A stretch of DNA of 64,000 nt from Nostoc sp. CCCryo 231-06 (GTDB lineage Bacteria; Cyanobacteriota; Cyanobacteriia; Cyanobacteriales; Nostocaceae), in NCBI GenBank assembly GCA_023522315.1, contig JAHCSU010000096.1, positions 1-64,000 of the forward strand, written 5' to 3'. Positions 50,379-57,926 of the stretch are shown in pieces (within the stretch, counting starts at the first letter, position 1; the number at the start of each line of letters is the position of its first letter). The notes under the pieces are model-generated. The model did not search any database. It had not been told where the DNA came from and saw nothing but the letters and a program-made list of their open reading frames with translations. Position numbers and translations under genes: made by a program.

Positions 50379-51017
50379 ATGGCTCTCCGTCTAGGTGACA
50401 CAGTACCCAACTTTACGCAAGCCTCAACACACGGCGACATCGATTTTTACCAATGGGCAGGTGACAGCTGGATTGTGCTGTTTTCTCATCCTGCTGATTT
50501 TACACCTGTTTGTACAACAGAACTCGGCACAGTTGCCAAGCTAAAACCAGAATTTGACAAGCGCAATGTCAAAGCGATCGCACTCAGCGTTGATGATGTA
50601 GAATCTCACAAAGGCTGGGTGGGAGACATTGAAGAAACTCAAAGCACCACCCTTAACTACCCAATTTTGGCGGATGCGGATCGTAAGGTTGCTGACCTTT
50701 ACGACATGATCCACCCCAATGCTAATGCATCTGTGACAGTGCGATCGGTTTTTGTAATTGATCCCAATAAAAAACTCCGTCTCACTTTCACTTATCCTCC
50801 CAGCACGGGACGCAACTTTGACGAACTTTTGCGGGTAATTGATTCTCTGCAATTGACTGATAATTACAGCGTGGCGACACCAGCTGACTGGAAAGATGGA
50901 GAGGATGTTGTAATTGTCCCCTCACTGAAAGATCCAGAAGTACTTAAAGAGAAATTCCCCAAAGGCTATCAGGAAGTCAAACCATATCTGCGGCTAACTC
51001 CTCAGCCTAACAAGTAA
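50379..51017 (+). CDS. 1-Cys peroxiredoxin (Prx6 type)
   Basis: LFSHPADFTPVCTTELG; RVLRVIDSLQLT; VIVPSLKDPEVLKEKFPKG. Confidence 0.95.
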   Translation: MALRLGDTVPNFTQASTHGDIDFYQWAGDSWIVLFSHPADFTPVCTTELGTVAKLKPEFDKRNVKAIALSVDDVESHKGWVGDIEETQSTTLNYPILADADRKVADLYDMIHPNANASVTVRSVFVIDPNKKLRLTFTYPPSTGRNFDELLRVIDSLQLTDNYSVATPADWKDGEDVVIVPSLKDPEVLKEKFPKGYQEVKPYLRLTPQPNK

Positions 51018-51301
51018 ATCTGAAAATGATTTCGGATAAAAAAGCAGAGGGAGCATCCCAAATGTTCAAAAACCTTGATAGCCCTCATCCCCTAACCCCT
51101 TCTCCCAAACATGGGAGAAGGGGAACTAGAGTCATTTCCCCCCTCTCCCAAACATGGGAGAGGGGCTGGGGGTGAGGGAAAAGAGTTAAGCAAAATTGGG
51201 ATACTCCCAAAGCAAAGACGCCAAGATATAACTTTGCGTCTTTGTTTTTTGCGTGAAAATATAGTTAGTGAGCTAGGCATCCGAACCTGGAGGATATCTC
51301 G

Positions 51302-51886
51302 ATGTTTTCATCCCCTTTGGTTTTGCAAATTCCGTCATCAATGCAAATGACAGACGAACAATTTTTTGAGTTTTGTCAGGTGAATCGTGATTTACGCATT
51401 GAGCGCAATAAATTTGGAGAGATATCAATTATGTCGCCTACAGGTGGGACAACAGGCAACCGTGGAGGCAACATCTTTGGGCAACTGTGGGTGTGGTCGG
51501 AACAAGATAGTGCAGGTATAACTTTTGACTCTAGTACCGGATTTAAGTTATCAACAGGTGCAAACAGATCGCCAGATGCTTCCTGGATTAAATTAGAACG
51601 GTGGAATTCTCTATCTCCAAAACAACAAGAAAAATTTGTACCCATTTGTCCAGATTTTGTAGTCGAACTCAAATCTCCTAGCGACAAACTCCAAACTTTG
51701 AAAGAAAAAATGGAGGAATATATGAAGGAGCCAGGAATACAGTTAGGTTGGTTAATTGATCGTAAGCAGCGTAAAGTCTATATTTATCGTCCTGGATTGC
51801 CAGAGGAATGTTTGGATAATCCTGCTAGTATAAGCGGCGAGTCGGTATTGCCTGGGTTTATTCTGAATATGAGTAAAGTTTGGTAA
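51302..51886 (+). CDS. Uma2 family endonuclease (DUF820)
   Basis: MTDEQFFEFCQVNRDLRIERNKFGEISIMSPTGG...PDASWIKLERWNSL...CPDFVVELKSPSD. Confidence 0.92.
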   Translation: MFSSPLVLQIPSSMQMTDEQFFEFCQVNRDLRIERNKFGEISIMSPTGGTTGNRGGNIFGQLWVWSEQDSAGITFDSSTGFKLSTGANRSPDASWIKLERWNSLSPKQQEKFVPICPDFVVELKSPSDKLQTLKEKMEEYMKEPGIQLGWLIDRKQRKVYIYRPGLPEECLDNPASISGESVLPGFILNMSKVW

Positions 51887-51893
51887 GAAGATT

Positions 51894-53285
51894 TTATTTA
51901 AATTTAGGCTGGCGACGATACAGCAATTTAAATTGGGAAATTGGCGTGACATCAAAGGGTAATTGAATGGTAAATGTGCTACCTTTGCCTAATTGACTCT
52001 GCACATTGAAATTACCTTGATGTGACTGAATAATTGCCTTAGCGATCGCTAATCCTAATCCAGAACCGCCAGTTTTACGAGAGCGATCGCTATTCACTCG
52101 GTAAAAGCGATCAAAAATCCGAGTCAGTTCCTGGTGGGGAATGCCAATACCTGTATCTTGAACCTGAATCACAGCATAATTTTCACTGCGTTCTAAGACA
52201 ACAGTCACCTTTCCAGATTGTGGCGTGTATTGAATTGCATTGATAATTAAATTAGAAACCAGACGATAGAGTTGGTCAGAATCGCCGACGATATTTAGAG
52301 GTTGCTCGACTCGGATTGCAGATGTTAGTGTCACTTGAGCAGAAAATGCGATCGCTGCAAATTCCTCTATTAAGTCGTTGACAATATCATTCAAGCAACA
52401 TAGTTCATGTCGTAATGGCAGAGGTTGCCGATCTAGGCGAGTTAACAAAAGCAAATCAACAACTAAAGTAGTGAGTCGCTGATTCTGACGCTGTATAGTT
52501 TGTAGAATGTCTCGTGCTTCGATCTCATCTAATTTCGGCATCAACAGGGCTGATTCCACGGTTGCTTGTGTCGCAGCTAAAGGTGTTCGCAACTCATGTG
52601 CTACATCTGCGGTGAATTGTTGGATTTGTTTATAGGATTGATAGATAGGTTGCATCGCTAATCCTGCTAACCACCAACTAGCAACGCTAACCACAACCAT
52701 CGTTGTAGGCAATCCCACGACTAAAATTAATTTTACGGCATCTATATAACTATTGAAATCTTCCAGACTTCGCCCCACTTGGATGTATCCCCAATCACGA
52801 TTGTCTTGAGTGTGTAGTACAAAGGAAATTTGGTGGTATGGATTGCCTTTGCTGTCTTTGAGAGTTTGCCAAAGTTCCTTATTAAAGACTAGGGAAATTC
52901 CCTCTGGATGATAACCTGCGATCGCAATCAAGCGTTCTGAATTATCAAAAAAACGTACATAATAGTAGCCTTGATGGATGGCGCTGAGAATATGCCGTTT
53001 AGAACTTGACTGCTGTTGAATGCATCTTTCCCCAAGTACACAAATATTTGGTAAGAGCTGTTGTACAACTGGTTCAATGCGTCCGGGTTGCTTTAGTTTC
53101 AGTTCGATACTATCGTGTATTGTTCCGGCGACAGATTCCAGTTCTCGGTCTAATGCTACCCAATGGGCATGAGATACGGCTTTGTATACGCCGAATCCGC
53201 ATAGGCTTAAAATCACAGCCATGACGAGCGCATACCAAAGAGCCAAACGTATCCGCGTTAGGTTAAAGAGTTTATTTTGATTCAT
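51894..53285 (-). CDS. rppB: Two-component sensor histidine kinase, RppB/NrsS-like
   Basis: Two TM helices; FTADVAHELRTPLAATQATVES; DTGIGIPHQELTRIFDRFYRV; GGSGLGLAIAKAI. Confidence 0.75.
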   Translation of the reverse strand: MNQNKLFNLTRIRLALWYALVMAVILSLCGFGVYKAVSHAHWVALDRELESVAGTIHDSIELKLKQPGRIEPVVQQLLPNICVLGERCIQQQSSSKRHILSAIHQGYYYVRFFDNSERLIAIAGYHPEGISLVFNKELWQTLKDSKGNPYHQISFVLHTQDNRDWGYIQVGRSLEDFNSYIDAVKLILVVGLPTTMVVVSVASWWLAGLAMQPIYQSYKQIQQFTADVAHELRTPLAATQATVESALLMPKLDEIEARDILQTIQRQNQRLTTLVVDLLLLTRLDRQPLPLRHELCCLNDIVNDLIEEFAAIAFSAQVTLTSAIRVEQPLNIVGDSDQLYRLVSNLIINAIQYTPQSGKVTVVLERSENYAVIQVQDTGIGIPHQELTRIFDRFYRVNSDRSRKTGGSGLGLAIAKAIIQSHQGNFNVQSQLGKGSTFTIQLPFDVTPISQFKLLYRRQPKFK

Positions 53286-53377
53286 AATAAAACATTATTA
53301 ATAGCCGCTTGAACCTGTAGAAGAAAACGTTTAGTTAGGATTATCCTGATACTCCTAAATGTACACTTGCTATTCCT

Positions 53378-53971
53378 ATGAAGATTGTTCAAGAAGTTTC
53401 TTTGATTAGTGTTGGAAGTTTTGAAGAATCAAGTGATTGGTCTATCATTCGCACAGAAATTCGTGAAGCTGTGTCTCTAATTGTTCATCCTCCCGGTACA
53501 TCCAGCTTTACAATTAACCCAACAAAGCATGGTAACGGTGTCAAGCCAATTAAAGAAGCTTGCATGATTGCATTGAGGGATAGATTTGGGTGGAACTTGG
53601 AAAGTCGAATTAACTATGCAACTAGATCACCAGGAAACGTGGATGCAACAAAAATCATTGACAACTATCTTTTTGCTCTTGAGTGGGAAACCGGTAATAT
53701 TTCCTCAAGCCATCGAGCAGTCAATAAAATGGTTCTTGGATTGCTACGTAGTGTTTTTCTAGGTGCTGTCTTAGTACTCCCAAGTAGAAAACTTTACCCT
53801 TACTTAACTGATCGGATTGGTAACTATGAAGAGCTAGAGCCATACTTTGATGTTTGGCGTGCAGTCAGAATTGAAGAGGGTTTTCTTGCAATTTTCGTGA
53901 TTGAACACGACCGGATAGATAACAATGTACCAACGATTACCAAAGGAACAGATGGTCGTGCATTAGTCTGA
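53378..53971 (+). CDS. BamHI-like type II restriction endonuclease
   Basis: SFTINPTKHGNGVKPIKEACMIAL...VDATKIIDNYLFALEWETGNISSSHRAVNKMVLGL...LYPYLTDRIGNYEELEPYFDVW...NNVPTITKGTDG matches BamHI blocks recalled from memory (TFTINNTEKNCNGVVPIKELCY, GMEFETGNISSAHRSMNKLLLGL, LAYYLTDRVTNFEELEPYFEL, NSNVPLIPKGSDG). Confidence 0.85.
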   Translation: MKIVQEVSLISVGSFEESSDWSIIRTEIREAVSLIVHPPGTSSFTINPTKHGNGVKPIKEACMIALRDRFGWNLESRINYATRSPGNVDATKIIDNYLFALEWETGNISSSHRAVNKMVLGLLRSVFLGAVLVLPSRKLYPYLTDRIGNYEELEPYFDVWRAVRIEEGFLAIFVIEHDRIDNNVPTITKGTDGRALV

Positions 53972-53976
53972 AGTAG

Positions 53977-54963
53977 CTATGTAGAATAAGGAATTGGCTG
54001 TTGTGATGCAGTTGTTTTACGTTGCTTCAATTTCTTACTTCCCCTTGCCGATTCCCATTGCTCTATTAATCCATTAGCCAGATCAGTCAATCGTTCTATT
54101 GCTGGCTCTGTGTCCCCAATTTCGGAACCAATCCAGTAACGCTGTAGTTTCTCGGCTGCATAAAATGTTGTACCAGATCCACCAAATGGATCAACCACAA
54201 TCTGACCTGGATTAGATGCCATTGCAATAATGCGTTCTAGCATAATGGGAGCAAGTTCGTTTGAAACGCGTTTTTTGTGCTGATGATGCCGAACTGGTGG
54301 AATATCAGTCCACATTTCCTCTGTCAATGTCCATAAAACTTCATTTAAATCAGCTTCGGGGGCATTTTCCCAAACATCGTCTGGCGTATCCCAGACATCC
54401 ATTAAATTAATACCCTTTTCATTAAGCTTGTTTCGATGACCACCATAATCACGAATTTCTCCACCACAATGGCGACAAACTTGAATAGGTGTGTAGACTT
54501 TGTTGAAGACTGCTGGTTCTCCTTTGGTATAGTATATTAGTCCGTAGTGGGCAGGAGACATCTTTTTACCTCTAGGAAAAGCTTTTGGCATTCTACAAGC
54601 AATCCAATGTCGAAACCACATCCCTTTTTGATTGAGGTATGCACCGTAATCTATACACCATTTAGGCAGGTTGAATACAAATAAACTTCCACCTTCTTTT
54701 AGTACTCGAATGCTCTCACAAAGCCACTGTTGCGACCAGTCTAAATACTTATCTGCTTCCATTTGATCGCTTACACCTTTACCGTATTCTTTGCCAAGAT
54801 TAAAGGGCGGATCGGCAAATACAATATCTACAGACTCATCTGGCAATGCTGACAGAAGTTTAAGACAATCTCCTTGATAGAGAATGCCGTGTTCACTCAT
54901 GTAGACCTGTTCCAGTCCCTTTTGAGTTGCAGCATCAGTTGTAATCAATTGAAACGGGAGCAT
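53977..54963 (-). CDS. DNA methyltransferase, beta-class (N4-cytosine or N6-adenine), probable cognate of the BamHI-like enzyme
   Basis: IVFADPPFNLGKEYGKG catalytic motif; C-terminal VVDPFGGSGTTFYAAEKLQRYWIGSEI; convergent with the endonuclease gene, 5 bp apart. Confidence 0.88.
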   Translation of the reverse strand: MLPFQLITTDAATQKGLEQVYMSEHGILYQGDCLKLLSALPDESVDIVFADPPFNLGKEYGKGVSDQMEADKYLDWSQQWLCESIRVLKEGGSLFVFNLPKWCIDYGAYLNQKGMWFRHWIACRMPKAFPRGKKMSPAHYGLIYYTKGEPAVFNKVYTPIQVCRHCGGEIRDYGGHRNKLNEKGINLMDVWDTPDDVWENAPEADLNEVLWTLTEEMWTDIPPVRHHQHKKRVSNELAPIMLERIIAMASNPGQIVVDPFGGSGTTFYAAEKLQRYWIGSEIGDTEPAIERLTDLANGLIEQWESARGSKKLKQRKTTASQQPIPYST

Positions 54964-55013
54964 TCATTTAACCTTTAGTAGGTTGGTATAGTTTGAGTTT
55001 ACGTGTTCTATTG

Positions 55014-55295
55014 TCAATTGTCAACAGAGTTTTTTTGAGAAGTTGTACTACGTGGCTGATGAGGTTTTCCAGTAGGCTGATTCTTATATCTCTCTACTTC
55101 AGCAGCTTCTATGTAGTAGTAACGTCCAAGTTTGTGAGCTACAATCTGACCATTCTTAATTAGGTCGTGAACTCGCTGACGAGTTATATCAAGTAATTTG
55201 GCAGTTTGCGCTACAGAGAGTAATTCAAGGCTGTCATTTAAACCGGAGTCTGTCATATAGCTAGACTTGATGCCCAAAATCAGTTTTCTGGTCAA
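55014..55295 (-). CDS. Excisionase-family/MerR-like HTH DNA-binding protein
   Basis: LELLSVAQTAKLLDITRQRVHDLIKNGQIVAHKLGRYYYIEAAEVERY. Confidence 0.8.
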   Translation of the reverse strand: MTRKLILGIKSSYMTDSGLNDSLELLSVAQTAKLLDITRQRVHDLIKNGQIVAHKLGRYYYIEAAEVERYKNQPTGKPHQPRSTTSQKNSVDN

Positions 55296-55355
55296 TCTAA
55301 CATCATAAATCTAAAATTCAAAATTGATTGACCTACTTCTCTAGGAACTAACAAA

Positions 55356-55488
55356 GCACAGGTTGAGATTTTGCGATCGCATCTAGCAACCTTTGCTGAT
55401 GATTGGGATAGTGCGGAAATGAGTATTTTTGACAACTATGACGCAGCCAAAACAAACCTTTAAGCGAGGTGATGTTGTTCTGGTACTA
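55356..55488 (+). pseudogene. MazEF/PemIK-like toxin-antitoxin remnant (antitoxin tail and toxin N-terminus)
   Basis: AQVEILRSHLATFADDWDSAEMSIFDNYDAAKTNL* overlapping ATG at 55438 reading MTQPKQTFKRGDVVLVL, which then runs into the 21-bp repeats. Confidence 0.6.
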
Positions 55489-55490
55489 TG

Positions 55491-55592
55491 GCAATGCATC
55501 CCGATGCAATGTTAATGCGTCCCTCTGCAATGCTAATGCATCCCGATGCAATGTTAATGCGTCCCCCTGCAATGCCAATGCGTCCCCCTGCA
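55491..55592. repeat. 21-bp tandem repeat, about 5 units (GCAATGYYAATGCRTCCCNNT)
   Basis: Units at 55491 (partial), 55506, 55527, 55548, 55569, then partial. Confidence 0.95.
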
Positions 55593-55633
55593 TTAAAATA
55601 AAAACGCTCTTTCTACTTCTTCCCTTACACCGC

Positions 55634-56344
55634 TTAAGAAGAGGGACTTTCGTTGGTGAGATTAAGACGATATCCCACACCATGCATAGTTTCAATCGGG
55701 TTCCCGCAGCCACTATTAGCTAATCTGCGGCGCAGCAAACGTATTTGAGCCGCCACCACATTACTAACTGGTTCTGCACTCACCTCCCAAAGCTGATTGC
55801 GAATCTGTTCAGTTGTGACAATTTGGTGCGGGTGCTTCATAAAATACTCTAGTAGCTGGAATTCTTTATTAGTTAAAGGAATTACTTGTTTATCCCCTTG
55901 ATGATTCTGACTGACAACCATACTGTTACCGTAATCGAGAGTCAGATTACCAACAGTTAACTCCTTGGATTGAAATTGGGGCGATCGCCTCTGCAAAGCA
56001 CGCAACCGCGCTAATAATTCCGCCATACCAAAGGGCTTCACCAGATAATCATCAGCACCCGCATCCAACCCAGCAACTTTATCTTCCATCCTATCTTTAG
56101 CTGTCAACATCAAAACTGGCAGAGGATTACGCCGTGTTCGTAGGCGACTACACAGTTCTAACCCAGACAATCCTGGCAACATCCAATCGATAATAGCCAA
56201 AGTGTACTCTGTCCACTGGTTTTCTAGATAATCCCATGCCTCATCACCATCTAAAACCCAGTCAACTACATACTTTTCCAGGTTCAAGGTGCGCTTAATT
56301 GCCGAACCCAAATCTGGCTCATCTTCGACTAGCAGGATTCTCAT
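55634..56344 (-). CDS. rppA: OmpR-family response regulator, RppA/NrsR-like
   Basis: MRILLVEDEPDLGSAIKRTLN; IIDWMLPGLSGLEL; winged-helix tail VVAAQIRLLRRRLANSG...ETMHGVGYRL. Confidence 0.8.
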   Translation of the reverse strand: MRILLVEDEPDLGSAIKRTLNLEKYVVDWVLDGDEAWDYLENQWTEYTLAIIDWMLPGLSGLELCSRLRTRRNPLPVLMLTAKDRMEDKVAGLDAGADDYLVKPFGMAELLARLRALQRRSPQFQSKELTVGNLTLDYGNSMVVSQNHQGDKQVIPLTNKEFQLLEYFMKHPHQIVTTEQIRNQLWEVSAEPVSNVVAAQIRLLRRRLANSGCGNPIETMHGVGYRLNLTNESPSS

Positions 56345-56428
56345 ATAATTTATCCGCCAATGATTAATTTGTATCTCTTAGATGGCTATCCTGACAATCA
56401 CTTCACCTCTTCAAGGGTTAAAAATCTA

Positions 56429-56914
56429 TCAAAGGTAGATCCGAAACTGGGCTACACCTACGGGAATTTCTGCATCACTACCAACAAATTTAGCAGAAAC
56501 TCGGTAGAGCCAAGCATTTGAAGTTCCCCTTCGCTTTACCCTCTTCATATCAATATTGAGTATATTGGCAGGGGCAACAACTTGGGCGAAAGCGATCGCA
56601 ATCTTGCTACCGTTAATAGTGGTATTTGCCTGAATTTTTCTACCAGATTGGTCAGAAATACTGAAATCATTTTTTACACTCAACCCAGGCGGAACCTCGA
56701 TATTTATCTGGGTAATAGGATTACTGTTTTGAGGAATTTGCAATTTGAAACTATGGCGCATAATTCCCCATTTAGTCTGAGGAAATTGCACTGTGCTAAG
56801 AATATGAGGAAAACTCTTAGTATCTGGTATTTTACTTGCATAAGCAGCAGAAAGTGAAGCTGTAAGCGTCAAACTAACCGCAGTTGTAAAAATGAATTTT
56901 TTCAGCATTTTCAA
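56429..56914 (-). CDS. DUF2808 family exported protein
   Basis: Signal peptide; HSFKLQIPQNSNPITQINIEVPPGLSVKNDFSISDQSGRKI. Confidence 0.8.
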   Translation of the reverse strand: MKMLKKFIFTTAVSLTLTASLSAAYASKIPDTKSFPHILSTVQFPQTKWGIMRHSFKLQIPQNSNPITQINIEVPPGLSVKNDFSISDQSGRKIQANTTINGSKIAIAFAQVVAPANILNIDMKRVKRRGTSNAWLYRVSAKFVGSDAEIPVGVAQFRIYL

Positions 56915-56993
56915 TCTCTAATCAATCTTGTTAATCTCTTCTCAGACTCATTTTTTTAAATAAATCTGCTATTAATTAGCTTGACAGAGACAG

Positions 56994-57010
56994 ATGAAAT
57001 AAAGATGAAA
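56994..57010 (-). promoter_or_regulatory. Direct repeat TTTCAT-CTTTA-TTTCAT (candidate response-regulator site) upstream of the DUF2808 gene
   Basis: + strand ATGAAATAAAGATGAAA. Confidence 0.55.
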
Positions 57011-57070
57011 TTTGGGTGCATCCCAGTACGGTTTAGTTAAAGCTGAAACTCTTTGTTCAATTTAATTTAT

Positions 57071-57175
57071 TTACAGCACTTCCGCCTGCTATGAGGTACG
57101 CACACAGTCTCAAAAGTTAGGATAGGAAAGGGATATGGGTAAAATTGTGCTTCATAATAGCCGGAAGTGCTGTAA
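57071..57175. mobile_element. MITE-like element, TIR TTACAGCACTTCC (copy 2)
   Basis: TTACAGCACTTCCGCCTGCTATGAGGTAC...CCGGAAGTGCTGTAA. Confidence 0.75.
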
Positions 57176-57278
57176 CGTAGACGCTTCGGCTTGCCGCAGG
57201 CTACCGCATAGACGCGGAGCCGCTTCCCGCAGGGTAGGACAGAAAGGACGCAAAGAGAAGAAAGGAATGCTTAGGGAT

Positions 57279-57773
57279 TTATTTATTAAAGCTAAAACGA
57301 CCATCTACTTTTTTGCCATCAATATCTACAAGCATCTTCACTTGATATTGACCAGAAGACTTTTCTGGGAGCAAAACAGTATAGTGTTTACCTTCTCGAT
57401 CGTAAGCAAGGTTTAAAGTTTTCTGCCTTCCATCAGGTGTCTGAACTTGAGCCTTTACCTTGGCATTAGATATTGCTTCGTGATTATCTCCTTTTTGTAA
57501 GTAAAAATCTATATGAGTTCCATTAGCTTCTTTCTCAGCTACAAACTCTAAATGATAGGCTCCTGTTTCCACAACTTGACCTCCTTTAGATTCACCGTGC
57601 TGGCTAGATGTTTTGGCAGCAGGCGAAGCTGGAGTTGAGGTAGAAATAGCTGGACTTTTTTCGGTAGTGGCTACTTGATTACTGTTACTACAAGCTCCCA
57701 AAAAAAGCAGCCCTGCACTTGCTATAAAAATCAAACTTGATTTTAGTGAAATCATTGATTTACTCCAGTTCAT
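57279..57773 (-). CDS. Lipoprotein, hypothetical
   Basis: Lipobox LFLGAC; FixH/YtkA-like beta-rich tail YQVKMLVDIDGKKVDGRFSF. Confidence 0.75.
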   Translation of the reverse strand: MNWSKSMISLKSSLIFIASAGLLFLGACSNSNQVATTEKSPAISTSTPASPAAKTSSQHGESKGGQVVETGAYHLEFVAEKEANGTHIDFYLQKGDNHEAISNAKVKAQVQTPDGRQKTLNLAYDREGKHYTVLLPEKSSGQYQVKMLVDIDGKKVDGRFSFNK

Positions 57774-57780
57774 AAATAAT

Positions 57781-57903
57781 AGACCTCTTGCAAAAGTCCC
57801 CTAACACCCCACCCCCAGCCCCTCCCCGCCTGCGGGGAGGGGAGACTTTGACGTAAGTCAAAGGCGGGGTGGGGTTCTTTCTTTTGACTTATGCAAGAAG
57901 TCT
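57781..57903. mobile_element. MITE-like element, TIR AGACYTCTTGCAWAAGTC
   Basis: AGACCTCTTGCAAAAGTC...GACTTATGCAAGAAGTCT; internal CCCCTCCCCGCCTGCGGGGAGGGG hairpin. Confidence 0.75.
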
Positions 57904-57926
57904 AATAAACAAATTTAAAATCCCAA

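Noticed and set aside
55491-55592. CRISPR array
   Set aside because: Units are contiguous 21-mers without spacers; same for 15370-15473.
55469-55723. + and - strand ORFs over the NASxCNx / RDALxLx repeats
   Set aside because: Repeat-driven ORFs overlapping the rppA-like 3' end; treated as a DNA repeat.
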